From Cryptomeria japonica (lineage: Eukaryota; Streptophyta; Pinopsida; Cupressales; Cupressaceae): a stretch of DNA of 64,000 nucleotides. Below are positions 48,414 through 61,684 of the stretch, piece after piece. Under the pieces are notes generated by a model. It saw nothing but the letters and a program-made list of their open reading frames with translations, searched no databases and was not told the origin of the DNA. The DNA is taken from assembly GCF_030272615.1 (NCBI RefSeq), contig NC_081406.1, positions 187,780,391 through 187,844,390 of the forward strand, read 5' to 3'. Numbering within the stretch: the stretch's first letter is position 1; every line of letters begins with the position of its first letter. The translations under genes were made by a program, and so were the position numbers.

Positions 48414-50410
48414 TGATTATGCAGCTAAATGCAATTTTAAGGAATGTCAATGTGAACTTGCTTTGGACTCTTGAAATCTTGGGGGTTTGATAAATGCTAT
48501 ACAACTAAATGAAACTTTGGGATATGATAATGTAATCTATGTTTTTGGACTTTTCAAGGTCTGGACAAACTTTGAAATGCAACCCTAAAGATGCAACCTT
48601 GGGAAATTAAAATGAAGTCAAGACCTTAATTGACAAAAGGACAAAGGACAAAATGATCAACGATGATAGGTCAAATGACAATGTCTCGCCTATACACTTG
48701 TATACTAAGTCAGGTTTGACAAAATGACATTGATGACAAAAGGACAAATGTTGGACAAGGTCAAGACTCCCTAACAATAACTTAGGGTTTAATCCAAAGA
48801 TTTGAATTTTTTTAAGTTTACCAAAACCTAATTTTGAGACAAAATGCAAAGAGGACAATTATAATGACATGGACCTAGGGTATTAACCCAAGATATGATA
48901 TGAAAATGATGTCAAGACATGAAATGAAATTACCTAGGGATATGAAATAACCTAAAGGTATGAAATGACTTGAGGCTATTGTGCAATGATATGAGCTTAA
49001 GGTATGAATGAAATTGTTGATACAACTTGGAATATGCTATGACCTAAGGGTATGATATGAATGCAAATATGACAAAAACAACCTAAGAGAAGACATCGAG
49101 TTTTGGACTATGAAATAATATGATCTAATGCAAGAGAAGGCTATGCAAGGCAATAATATGACCTAATTTTGGGATGAAAATGATAATGCAAGATGCAACC
49201 TAAGCCAAGACCTAGTTTGGGGTAATGATAATGCAATGAAGACTTAGGAAAATGACTCTAAACCTAAGTGCAAAGGAATTATGACAATGCAATGGACTAA
49301 ATATGAAAGGCAATGTGAATGTCCTAAGACCTAGGTTTGAACTATGCAAGAGCTAATCCTAAGTGACATGAATTTTGAAACAAAGATTTCCAATGTTTTG
49401 ACAAGCCATGTTTATGAAACCCTTTTCAAATGTTGGGTGAATACTTTGAAATGTTTTGAATCAAGTTTGACTATGAACTTTGTTCAGACACTTGTTTATT
49501 TTGAGAACCAAAGTTGATTACGACCGCTTGTGAAGATTATTTTGTTTGTCAATGTTTGATGTGTTGATTATGTTCTTTGTTTATGATTCACTTTAAAAAG
49601 CATAGAAGACAAAATGTTTGTTTGACTTTTGAAAGAAGACACTCATGCACATTCAACAACAAATCCTAAGGCTGGCAAGGACAATTTTGTTGAATCCCTT
49701 AGCAATAAAATACCACATTCAATCGGATAGTTAGAAGTTTGGTAGCACTGGCTCCCCTCCATGTCACTCACTTCTTCGAGCATACCAAGCTTTGAATTTT
49801 TGGGTCATCACTTCCCAAGAAATTTACTATCTCTAATTGAGGGGCAGATGAGGGGTATCTTTGGCATGCGCTTATCACAATGCCTGAGTCAACAAATAGA
49901 AGGTTTTTGGTCTCTAAGCACAAGGGGTTGTAGTCAAGGCATCTGTTCGGGTGGGCATAGATCTAGCAAATTTAATCATTGCTATGCTATTCCAACATCC
50001 GTTGCTTACAACTTTCATTGCAAACACAATTATTTAGAGTGGTTTGGAAGAGCTTGGCCTTAGCCCATCACCATTTTGGGTCGTTCCCTCTCACAAATGC
50101 ATGTGCGAAGTGCTAGGCAAATTAGGAGGCAGGACCACTTCTAAAGGTAAAAACACACAAGCAAAATAAAAGAAGACATGACAAACATTGATTGTTTAAC
50201 CTTTAGAAAATGAAATGTTCATTGATCTATTTGCATCCTAATTAAGACTAGATGAGGTTAATTCCACCTTAATTTGAAAAGGATTTGATCAATTTAAACC
50301 ATTATTAAATGCAATTTGTTGTTCATTTTAAACCCTTTGCATTCATGAAATATAAAATTTGTTGTTCTTTGATCCAAATCCTAATTAAGACTATGTGAGA
50401 ATTGTATTAT
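48414..50410 (-). other. Element D leader, low-complexity part
   Basis: Between about 48500 and 49380 the + strand repeats short words such as ATGACCTAAG, GGTATGAAATGA and AATGCAA with no fixed period. No supported gene. The 100-codon frame at 49761-50063 has no recognisable domain. Confidence 0.45.
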
Positions 50411-50419
50411 TCATTCAAA

Positions 50420-50545
50420 CCTCCTAATTAGGCTATGTGAAAAAAATTTGTTCATTAAAACCTCCTAATTAGGATATGTGAAAAATTGTTGTTCATTAAA
50501 ACCTCCTAATTAGGCTATGTGATAAATTATTGTTCATTGCATGTT
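50420..50545. repeat. 41-bp tandem repeat, three units
   Basis: CCTCCTAATTAGG starts at 50420, 50461 and 50502 (period 41), each followed by TATGTGA and TTCATT. A more diverged unit precedes at about 50379. Confidence 0.88.
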
Positions 50546-50576
50546 AGGAAATCTTGCATGAATCGTTGTTTAAAAT

Positions 50577-50876
50577 CCATAAAACCCACATGCAATAATA
50601 GATCCTCACGTAAAACCTGCATGAAACAACAAATTAGTTCAAAAAACCTACATGCAACAATGGATTAGTGCAAAAAACACACATGCAACAACAAATCAAC
50701 AGTTAAAACCAACATGCAACAACATATTAGTTCAAAAAACCTGCATGCAATAACAAATTAGTTCAAAAAACCTGCATGCAACAACAAATCACAAATAAAA
50801 CCTGCATGCAATAACAAATCAGTTCAAAAAACCTACCTGCAACAATAGATTAGCACATAAAACCCACATGCAAATA
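50577..50876. repeat. Tandem repeat of about 31 bp, roughly ten units
   Basis: Units of the form GTTCAAAAAACCTGCATGCA + AACAAATTA recur. Adjacent clear copies start at 50730 and 50761 (31 bases), and others vary from about 31 to 35. The array sits in the element D leader, ending 30 bases before the primer-binding site. Confidence 0.8.
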
Positions 50877-50904
50877 GATTCATAGAATTATTAGCTTTTG
50901 CATA

Positions 50905-50922
50905 TTCACGTCGGGTTCACCA
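50905..50922 (-). promoter_or_regulatory. Primer-binding site of element D (tRNA-Trp type)
   Basis: The minus strand reads TGGTGAACCCGACGTGAA five bases after the 5' LTR, the same 18 bases as in element A. The next base (T) also fits the recalled tRNA-Trp 3' end, giving 19. Confidence 0.86.
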
Positions 50923-50927
50923 AAAAA

Positions 50928-52054
50928 TGTGACTAGGAATTGGATAAAGCATCAAAGCCTAAATTAGGTAACCACTAACCTAAATTGCAATGAAAATAGA
51001 TCCTATCACATTCAATCAAGCAATAAAAGCATAACATCAAAAGACAATGCAAACCAAAGTGCAGATGATGCTTCCATTGACCTCCATTGTTTCTCTTTTT
51101 CCTCCAAATATGTTGTGGATCTCACCTACAAGTGTAAAAGTGAGAAAAAAAAAAAGATAATTGATAGTGAAATCGACAACGCAAGGATATTCGAGATGTG
51201 GTTGAAAATCAATGAGAAAAGGGCTCAATTTATAGAAAAACTGGGGATTGATTGGATGGCTAAGATTGAAAAGATTTTTGGTTAGATGGATGGACCTGAT
51301 TGAGTGCATAACATAGTTGCCATTCGGGGAAGGATGAAGATAGAAGAAAACAAATGGGAATATATTATGAGAATAAATAATAAAATCTTTAATTATCTTG
51401 TCATAAATACCAAATTAGCAAGTTGAAAATATTAGGTTGATTTTAATAATTAAAAATTATTAATATCTTCATTCGAAAAGATAAATGGAAGAATTAAAAA
51501 TAAATAAAATATCCTCTCACAAAAAAAGCAGATTTTTGAAGATGCATACCCCATTTTTGAATTTAAAATTAAGATTAATGAGACATTGTCAAAAAGATTG
51601 ATTTTTGAAAATCAAGGAAAGATATTAGTTTCCAAATTTGAAAATTAGGAGGATTTTATGAGAAGATTTAATAATTAAAAATTATTAAATATCTCCATAT
51701 AAGAGGATAAAATAGAAGAATAAAAAATTAAGAAAAGCAGGAAATAAAGATGAATTAATAAATAAAATTTATTAATTATCTTTATTTTAGAGGAGGATAA
51801 ATATGAAAATTAATTAATATGATATTAATTTATTGCTTGTATTTATGAAATAGTTAATTAAATAAAATGATTTTTTTTTAATTGATGGACAAAGGAGACA
51901 AATAAATAAATTATTTTATTTATTTATTTAGGACTTAGAAGAATTGCTAGTAAAAGGGGTTTTGATTAATTAATTAAAATCTAAGAGGCACTATGCACAT
52001 GATATGTTAAAAAAAGTAGGAGACACGGGTGTTGACCATTTTTTAGTGTCTACA
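50928..52054 (-). mobile_element. 5' LTR of element D
   Basis: 1,127 bp from TGTGACTAGG to GTGTCTACA on the + strand. It is uninterrupted and so shows the pre-insertion state of both sites that were later hit in the 3' LTR: GAAATAGTTAATT for the LINE, and GACTTAGAAGAATT for the SINE. Confidence 0.94.
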
Positions 52055-53135
<1,081 letters not shown>

Positions 53136-54023
53136 ACATAGCATAAGCCTATTGGTATTGAAGCTTGATTATCTTCATGTTTTAGAGTTTTTATTTTAGT
53201 CACGTTTGGATCCATGTGAGTGAATGCATAGTCAATTTGAAGCTATCACTTCTCCATTGAGATCTGTGTTACATAGATAACATCATTTGCTAAATGGCCT
53301 ACCAACTAACCACACTTACTACAAAAATGTATGCAAAAACTAGACCAAAATATATTCTTATTGACCTGTCACACTGATTTGGTGCACCCATTGCACACCA
53401 ATGTGCAATTAGTGGTTTACATTCTATAACTATTTATTTTGAATGCAATTTTTAACTAAGAAAATAGATCAATTGACATTTTCAAAATTTTAACCACAAC
53501 CTTTCAATTAGAGAAGTCAAACATGCTACTCCATATAATGCTATGTATTTGTTGTAGTTATTCAAAGTAAACAACGACAATACAAATTATTTGACATAAA
53601 AAACTAATGAGGTTGCATAAAAGAATTCAAAGCTATTTGATTTTTGGTGATTTTAATCTTTCATCAAATAATATTTTTTACCATTTACAAATAAAATATT
53701 CAATTCAGTAATAACTATTTTATTTACTATTTACATATTATAACTAATTACTATTTTATTTATTATTTTATTTTGACCAATTTATTGCCTAATAACTATT
53801 TAATTTACATTTTATAACTTATTTATTTTGAATGTAATTTTGAACTAAGAAAACAGATCAATTGATATTTTTAACTTCTTAAAAATAAACAATACCTTTC
53901 ACTAATGACAAATTAATTACAAAAAATATTTCAAAAAGTAACCGTCAGAACTAATAATATTTTATGTAATAAAATATAACTTGCTTGTGCTCTCGCTATT
54001 TTTATTTTCTCCTCTTTAATTAT
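53136..54023. other. AT-rich spacer with a diverged duplication
   Basis: No gene. A block of about 90 bases at 53418-53510 (CTATTTATTTTGAATG, AGATCAATTGACATTT) recurs at 53808-53900 (TTATTTATTTTGAATG, AGATCAATTGATATTT), 390 bases apart in the same orientation. Confidence 0.6.
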
Positions 54024-54039
54024 CACTGCACTCAAGGGG

Positions 54040-54720
54040 TCTAAATAGCATCCCTGGACAAAATGATATTTGAGATTTGATCCGTTCTCATTCTCCAGAT
54101 ATTGTCTTCGTTCAAGAAACTAAGTTGTTTGTTGAGGGTATGTAGACCCTGTTATCCAAAATCTGGACTAGAGGCCTATGCTAGTGCATTAGGGTGTAGA
54201 GTAGTTTAGGTGGAGTGGCTTGTTGTGGGACATGAGTAAACTTTCTCCTTTGTAGTGGATTTCTAACAAATTTTCTTTGACTATGCTTGCCTCAAGTTTG
54301 GAATCTGATGAATTTAATCTCCTAACCAATGTTTATTCTTTAACCAATATCTCAGGGAAATCTTTGCTTTGATCTCATATTAGGATGATTCTATCTCTTG
54401 CCCCTTATTTGCCTTGGATCCTTGCAAGAAACTTCAATGCTACTTTAAGTTTGAATTAAAAACAAAGAGGTATTATTAGGCTTGGGCATTCTTCTAAGCA
54501 GGATATTATAGAACTTTTGAATTTGTTTGACATAAAACCATGTAATGGTATATTCACCTGGCCTAATAGGAGGTGGGATGTTGATGTCATCTTTGAGAGG
54601 CTAGATAGGTTCTTAGTGTAGAATTTTGGGGTCAAGGATAGTTGGACTACTTGCTTTGAGATTCTTGATTGGAAAGGCTCGAATCATTGGCCGACCAAAC
54701 TCTCCAATACTCTTTTCAAA
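54040..54720 (+). pseudogene. LINE endonuclease remnant
   Basis: Broken frames give HSPDIVFVQETKLFVEG (catalytic glutamate), ARNFNATL at the usual GDFN position (D and G lost), IFTWPNRRW, FERLDRFLV and SNHWPTKL in place of SDHxP. Many stops. The catalytic residues at two sites are replaced. Confidence 0.75.
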
Positions 54721-56403
54721 ATTTTGAAAAATATTTCTATCAAATTTCAACTTATGTGGCTTCAGGAATCCTCTTTACACGAGGTTATTGCAAATTGGTG
54801 GTCTAAAGGGAAGTTTGCTTTTGGAACAACTATGTTTTCCTTTACCAAGTGACTTCAATATGTTAATTATAGGTTGAAAATATGGAACAAACAATGCCTT
54901 GACAATGTTTTCAAGGCTAAAGTAGACGCCCAATCTCATTTGAACTTTATTACTTGTTAGATGATCATGGATTAACGAAATAATCCTTCAGATTAGAAGC
55001 TGCAATTGTGAAAGATTTGGAGGAGTGGGAGTTGCTTGAAGAAATCTTCTGGAAGCAAAAGTCTCGTATTGATTGTTTACAAGAAGAGGATAAAAACACT
55101 ACTTTTTTCATCACTTTGTTAGGGATAGGAGGCAAGGAAAATTCGTTTCCTCTTTTAAGTCTTTTGAAGGGAACCAACTCTCATCTTTTTGGATGATTTT
55201 GAGGGAGATTATTAATTTCTATTCCACTCTATTTACTAAGAATACTCCCCTAGCTTAGGAGGAAGAATATCTCATTTTGGAATGTATTCCCTCTTTGGTG
55301 TCTCGTGAGATGAATGATTTTTTAAACTAACCCAATACTCTAGATGAATTAGAAAGGACTGTGTTTTAGATGAAGAAAGGGAAAGTCCCTAGACTGTATG
55401 GTTTTCCAATTGAATTTTACCTAGAGTTTTGGGATATTGTCAAACTGAACCTTTTGGAGGTGGTTGTGGAGTCTCAAAGGAATAAACAAATGTTGAAAGC
55501 CATGCATGCTACATCCCTTGCTCTTATCCCTAAAAGAGATGGTGCTAATTTTATGGATATTTTTAGACCTGCAACCTTGTGTAATGTTGTTTACAAAATT
55601 ATCACCAAGTTTATTGTTGAGAGACTCAAGTCATGGCTTAACACTCTTATCTCAAAGGAGCAATGGGTTTTTGTTGTTCGTAGGCTAATCTTAGATGGGG
55701 ATGTGGTCGTGGTTGTGGTAGATTTTGAGTTTGGCAGTGAGTGGATCAAATGGGTCATGAGCTATGTAACCTCTTCCCCTTTCTCTATTCTCATCAACAG
55801 TGAACCCTTTGAGCTCTTCGGTGCTTCTCAGGGTCTTCGCCAAGGTGATCCCCTTTCACCTTATTTATCCATATTAATGGTTGAGGGCTTGGGAAGGTTT
55901 TACAAAGTCTTCGATGAGGAATGGATTGATTCAAGGTTCGAATTGGGGTGATAGATTGCCTCCTCACTCTCATTTGTAGTTTGTGGATGATATAGCTTTG
56001 TCGGAACTTGCTTGAGGTAATGAATCTCAAAGAGTTGTTGGATGTTTATTTGGCAGCCTTTGGGCAAAAAATTAATAAGGAAAAAATATCATTTTTCTTC
56101 TTTAAAACTCCTAAGGCTATTTAAACCAGAATCACTCAGTTTCTTAGATTCCAGATTGGTGCTCTTCCTTTGGTGTATCTTGGTATCCCCATTTCTATAG
56201 GCACTTTGTCGAGTAAGTTTTGGCAGGATTTTTTAGATAAATTTTGTAGAAAGCTCACTCATTGGACTTGTAAGTGGCTTTCCTTTGCTGGAAGGATGAT
56301 TCTTCTTTATAAAAGTGTTTTTGCTTATTTGGATGCTTTTCTTTATCTTATTGGACTATTGTTGGTCTTGTTGGTTTTGTTGTTTTGTAATATTTTTTGT
56401 TGA
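54721..56403 (+). pseudogene. LINE reverse transcriptase remnant
   Basis: The linker has EEIFWKQKSRIDCLQEEDKN (about 55035-55090). The RT frame 55370-55951 gives YGFPIEFYLEFW, SLALIPKRDGA, RPATLCNVVYKII, SKEQWVFV and GLRQGDPLSPYLSILMVEGL. The catalytic box FVDDIALSE lies at about 55980-56010 in a shifted frame with both aspartates. The thumb follows: ISIGTLSSKFWQDFLDKF and KWLSFAGRMILL. About 60 residues later the frame ends at 56401 in the 3' UTR, so the C-terminal region is deleted. Confidence 0.83.
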
Positions 56404-56454
56404 TTAATGAATTTTTACCCCAGTTTTTCAAAAAAACAAACAAACACTGCACTC

Positions 56455-58718
56455 GGTAATTTATTGTTTCCTCTAGGCACCTTTCTCCTCTTTAATTTAA
56501 TCTGCACTCGGTAGTTTATTTTCTCTTCTTCACACCTTTATTTTGCTTTCGACAATAATTATTTTACAAGTTACACATTTACCTCGATTTTTCACTTGTT
56601 ATTTTTTTAATTATTTTGAATGGAAACATTATGACGGTTCAGGAAGTTATAAATTTTAATAAAATACTTTATTTTGTCGGTTTTTCATTTGTTCGATTTG
56701 ACATATTTTAACATGCTTAGGCCATTCCGCTCCACTTGTGTTGCCACTACATGGTATGCCTTTCCATGAGATAATATTTTTTTACTTTTGAATTAATTTA
56801 TATGTTCATAATAAATATTATAAATAATATATATCAATATTACTTTATTTATCTATAATGTTTTTTTACAATTTATTAATAATTTAAAGAATCATATATA
56901 CGAGATAGAAAGTTGTACACCGTTTTTAGCCAATAGGCTATTATAACGTGGTCATAGCCCACTTGAAATGTCTCACGCACCCAGAAAAAGCTGGACAAAG
57001 ACAGTTTGATTAAATTTGGGCAAAGTGGAAGTTCCCAGAAAAATTAATGGAGGTTTCTTTAAACGCAACAAGTGTTGTCCATGGGCTTCCAATGCATCAC
57101 CACCATATTATTAAATGGAAAATTAATTAAACAACAGCTACATCAGACTTTCTATTTACTAAAAACATGAAATTGCATGGTTTACCAAAAGAAAAGATTA
57201 GATTAATATATCAATTTAATATTAATTTAACCGTTAGGGCTCATTCCAATTTGAAGTGATGAAAATATATTTTTTTAAAGATTTTTTCATAATCTATAAA
57301 ATGACAAGAATAAAACTGGTTTATTTTTTACCATAGGGGCTAATTAAAAAAACCACCAACTTGCACATACATCCGTTTTACGCAATAGGTTAATTGAAAG
57401 ACTGTCACACACCCATTTACTTTATTAGGTTAACTTTAGTGTGGCGTGAAATTGGAAAACGGATGGTAAAACCTAAAGCCTACTGTTTGGTGACAAAAAC
57501 TTCTCCCTGGGATAAACTTCCGTGTGTCATGAATTTGGAAAATTTATTTGGAGAATTGGTGGTGAGATCAAAACTTGATTTGTTTTCTTCCCACCGCTCT
57601 CTAATTGTTTAAACACGCCCACCTAAAGAATAACAAAATCAGAGGTGGAGATCAACAAACGCGCTGCCATAAAAATTTAGCTAAGGTGAGTTGTTATTTT
57701 GTTAAATTTTACTATACATCTTTAAAAATATCTGAAAAATTTAACGTGAGACCGAAGTTTTAAAGATGAAAAAATAGAGAGTGAGACCCACGTTTGAATG
57801 ATGAATCCAAGGCTCATAATCATTTATAGTAGCGACTGACTAAGAAATAAAGAATTCGCGTAGGAATCAGGTATTTATCAATATTTTTACTTTTTCCTGC
57901 TTGACAACTTTTACAACCCCCCTCCCTAATAAAACCTAATTGAAATAATGAAAGAACATAGATTTTGTCAAGTGATTTCATAGCTAATAAACTAATATCA
58001 GACTCGCCACCTTGGAATTAAATGATTTTGGAGTTCATAATCACTGCGATTGGGTGTTTTGTGTGACTTCCTGTGATCCCCCCTTTTCTCCTAGCCAAGA
58101 TGTTAAGAGTGATTGAGTTGTACCTTAAAGTCATGGAATCATGTATCTTTAACAAATTGTGTTTTCTCGTGATAAATCATTTATCATTGCCTCTGTTGTT
58201 TTTTGCCTTCAAAACTGTTTTTTTGGATTCATTAGGTCAATGCATTTTTGCTTTTTTGACCAATTAACTGTCAATATACCGTGTTTTTAATTAAAAATAC
58301 ATGATCTTTTTGCTATGTAATCATGAAATTTATAATGAAATTTTTCTGCTCAAAAGGCCCAGTGTGACTTCATGTTAGGGTTTTGGGATTTTTTCAATTT
58401 TTGCGGTAGTTTTTTCAGTTTTCCCTAACCATAACCGTAACTGTAACCCTAACCCAAAATTTTGATTTTATTCCTGCTTTAATCCTAATGAATTGAAAAA
58501 CTTGTATCTTTTTGTTTGCTGAGTTATTCCTGAGAAAAGTTTTTACTTCTCCATCTATTTTGCATCTTCATTGTATAATATATTTACGATGCCCTTGGTA
58601 GCTTTTCATTTTGCTTCTCATACTGCAATTGCATAATGCACTTCCTTCTACTTGACTATACGTATATTTATCCACAGCCTCACCAATCGGTTCTATTAAT
58701 AGTCGACACTGAACACTA
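56455..58718. other. Spacer, possibly low-copy DNA
   Basis: No supported gene. CTGCACTCGGTA occurs twice (about 56448 and 56505), each followed by TTTATT, suggesting a small tandem duplication at the LINE target. A 72-codon frame at 57394-57612 has no family resemblance. A telomere-like patch, TAACCCTAACCC, lies near 58440. Composition here is less repetitive than elsewhere in the window. Confidence 0.4.
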
Positions 58719-59015
58719 ATGGCACACCATATTACTATTTGCCTTGCATTCATCATTCAAAGATGCATATATAATCTCATTAAGCTTGTTAATGGGTTTG
58801 GTCAAGCATTTAATTTGTATCTACTCAATGCCATTTCAGAACAACTTCATGGATTAGAAAAGTTCTCAGACAATAGTACTTTGACATTCCTCATAGAGTC
58901 TCATTCAAGCCTGTCTACTATATCTCAAAACCTCGCACAAAGTTACCTAAAGTTTCAGATGTCTTTGTTGAGGTCTGCAATTTTAACTTATATATACTTT
59001 GTGACTTACACATAG
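58719..59015 (+). other. Open frame, candidate exon of unknown gene
   Basis: A 98-codon frame. A plausible internal exon runs from after CTCAATGCCATTTCAG (about 58838) to before a GT at about 58978, encoding a helical, polar stretch with HGLEKFSDNSTLTFLIE and QNLAQSYLKFQMSLL. I do not recognise the family. It lies 24 bases before the solo LTR at 59039. It may be chance; weak support. Confidence 0.3.
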
Positions 59016-59038
59016 AACAAAATAATTAAACATTATAC

Positions 59039-60298
59039 TGTAAAGCGGAAAAATCGAACCCTAGTTGTTCTCCCCTCCCCAACTCCAAGGAGAGAGAAGG
59101 GAGAGTCACTAGGGTTGATGGTTTTCACTTAGGAGAGACTTTACATTCAAAAGAGGGGTTGAAACCCACAAGATCCAATCCCACGCAATGCAAGATTGGA
59201 TTCTATATGAGTTTCAAGGGTTAAGACATCAAGGATACCCTCTTTTGTAAAGAATGTAGATAGAAAGATTGAACTAGGAATGCATGTAAAGTAGGAAAGA
59301 TTCGCTTATAAACAGAGATAGGGATATGGGATGAAGCTGCGGACCTGGAATTAGCAGTAAAATGTTGAGACGGTGCTGTTCTGCAAATTTGAGTGAAAGT
59401 TGACGGGACGATGGCGCCTGGCGTGCACACGGTCCTCCGAAAAATCCGCGAAACGAAGGGGGATCTGTTCGTCTCTGCACAAGGATTCCAGATCTTCAAT
59501 TACAGCCACGTACCTACAACCTACACACAGAAAAGAGAGGATGATTGGGGGGTTAGGGATGAGGGGTTTGCCTTTAGGTCAAACCCCGGTTTTGGAATTA
59601 ACCAAGAAATGAGAATGTTGTAAATGTAAATGTTTGTAATGTAAACAAGTACTGATACCTTGTTGTAAGAATGTTTGTATTCTTACATGCGAAGGTGTAA
59701 TGTATGTAGTATGTTGTATGTTGCATGTGATCTCCTCTTTAATGGTTGAATCCTTGTCTTGAATGCAACACTTAGCCTTGAATGGAGACTTAGAATGCTC
59801 AATTGCTTGAAAGAATGCTTGAATGCTTGAATGTTTGAATATCGCTTCCACGTCTTGCTCTTGCTTATTTCCTTTTTTCAACCTCCCTTTCTAAGAGAGG
59901 AAAAGTAGTTTATATACTTGTCAATTAGGGCTGATAGACTGATTTTCCCGACCTTAGGCCGACCAGGAAACATTATTTTCCAATTTGCAAACTTAAAGAC
60001 CCGATGCCCAAAAGAGACCGGGCCCAAAATAGGGCCAGGGACCAGGGCGTTGGGCGCCATGGTCCTGGGGGACCAGGGCGTTGGGCTCCCTAGTCCTGAA
60101 GGACCAGGGCGCTGGGCGCCATGGTCCCACCTCCCGGGACAGCAAGGTGCAGGGAGGGATCAGGCCAGGGTGTAGAAAATGCAATTTTTGATGTCATAAA
60201 CAGGTTTCGGGGTCTCCATTCAGGTTCAATGTTGCGCCGCCATCGTGAAGACCCAAATGCAGTCAAAATTGCAAGTGTCGCAATTTTAGGACGCTACA
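59039..60298 (-). mobile_element. Solo LTR, family A
   Basis: 1,260 bp from TGTAAAGCGG to GGACGCTACA on the + strand, with the perfect duplication TATAC (59034-59038 and 60299-60303). It carries three 31-bp GC-rich units (about 60043-60125) and the hairpin at 59406-59435. ORFs inside it on both strands are repeats of those seen in the other LTRs and are not genes. Confidence 0.95.
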
Positions 60299-60418
60299 TA
60301 TACTGTAATAGCATTTCATTTAGTTGCATGAGCACAACTTCATACAAAATAAAAATATAAATGGATTTCAATCATGGGCCTTCAGACATATTTTTACTTG
60401 AACAATTGATGATTTTTT

Positions 60419-61684
60419 TGTTAGGATAACCGGTGAACAACTGAGAAGGGGGGTGTGAATTAGTTGTTAACATGTTATAACTTTTAATCCACAATACAAC
60501 CTTAAACAAATCAAGTATCGGTAAAGCACATATAGATGCCGGTGGGAACAGATACCGGTAAACAATACAACTTAACAATTAACCAGATAATCAATGCAAA
60601 AGCAACCATACCACATAACACCATGATTTGTATGTGGAAAACCCGGAAAGAGAAAAATCACGGTGGGAAGCCTACCCACGGTTAGATGATACTTCTGCAG
60701 AAAGTATGTGTTACAATGAGGGGCCTGCACTTGCACAAAGGCACACTGCCTAAAGCGTACTGCTCATTACAAAAGAGTCTCACTGACTATAGAGAGGCTA
60801 CAACCATCTCAAGATAAATGGACAACAATCCAATAGAGTGAACTATTAGAAATAGCATCTACCATGCTTGATTACAGTCCCGATTAAGCTAAGTGTCAGA
60901 GGACTAAATCCTCTTATGAATCCAATTCGATCACCAATGATCGATCATCTCCTCTGCCTAAATGATATTACAATATTCGTACATTACATTCCTTAACCAT
61001 GACCTTTCCAATAACCACGATACTTTACAAAGAGTTTATACCTCTTATTTATACAAACCCTAAGGCCTAAACCAATTAGGTTGGCCACCTAAAAGATATT
61101 ACAATAATATCATTACATAATTCCATATTATAATGATATGCCATGTCGGCTTAAATCCATAAATCATCTCAAGGCATCCCGGTAACGTGTAGAGTACACA
61201 TTAGCATGATACCGATCCATAACCTACATAGGTACCAGACCTATTATGGGTCCACCACGCCAAAGCAATGTCTTGAAATAGTTTAAGCATAATCAAAGAA
61301 CATCTTCAGCATTTTGAAATCCATGAAGAAGCTGCACCAACACCAACTATGTAGCTTGTCATGATTCTTTAATGAAAGCTCTATCGGTAAAGCCTTAAAC
61401 TAGTATCGACAAGGGTTTACCAGAGTGTATGATAGCATCTAATTACTAAGCCAATACCAACTGACCAAAACATGATCATGGAGCATATAACACGTGAAAT
61501 CAAACATACTTTACTGATCCAAACATGTCAAAAATGTCCAACAGATAGTCTCTTTTGTCGGTAACACTAGATCTTCTACCGTTAACCAAAACTTGTCTAT
61601 CGGTAACCAACCATAACAGCTAGTGTTGACATCAATGACAAAACATCAATGCAACACATAATCAATTCATCCATAATGCCAACA
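60419..61684 (-). mobile_element. Solo copia-like LTR
   Basis: 1,266 bp from TGTTAGGATAACC to ATGCCAACA on the + strand, with flanks TTTTT (60414-60418) and TTTTC (61685-61689), a near-perfect 5-bp duplication. It is related to 31071-32249 along its length. No adjoining primer-binding site or polypurine tract. Confidence 0.88.

Larger units (their letters stand above)
35336..52054 (-). mobile_element. Element D: large non-autonomous LTR retrotransposon with nested LINE and SINE
   Basis: Sense is the minus strand. The 5' LTR is 50928-52054 (1,127 bp), the primer-binding site 50905-50922, the interior 43276-50927 (7.65 kb) and the polypurine tract 43276-43289. The 3' LTR is in three pieces: 35336-36271, 42698-42782 and 43168-43275. 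Removing the LINE and SINE, each with one copy of its duplication, leaves 1,129 bp, matching the 5' LTR. The flanking duplication is CCCCC (35331-35335 and 52055-52059), within the CT-rich tract. No gag, protease, RT or integrase motif is visible in the interior, so it is LARD-like. It carries a long degenerate P/S/Q-rich ORF instead. Confidence 0.9.
54034..56444 (+). mobile_element. 5'-truncated L1-type LINE
   Basis: 2.41 kb with a 10-bp target duplication CACTGCACTC (54024-54033 and 56445-56454) and a 3' A-rich tail (CAGTTTTTCAAAAAAACAAA) after the typical GATTAATGAATTTTTACCCC 3' end. It starts inside ORF2, just after the usual WNxRGLN start (GLNSIPGQNDI), and lacks sequence between the RT thumb and the 3' UTR. 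It is thus doubly deleted. Confidence 0.92.

Noticed and set aside
50577-50876. CRISPR-like spaced repeats
   Set aside because: Units are contiguous with drifting period and no unique spacers; a minisatellite.
58426-58456. Interstitial telomere tract
   Set aside because: Only about two TAACCC-like units with degenerate neighbours; too short to mean more than chance.
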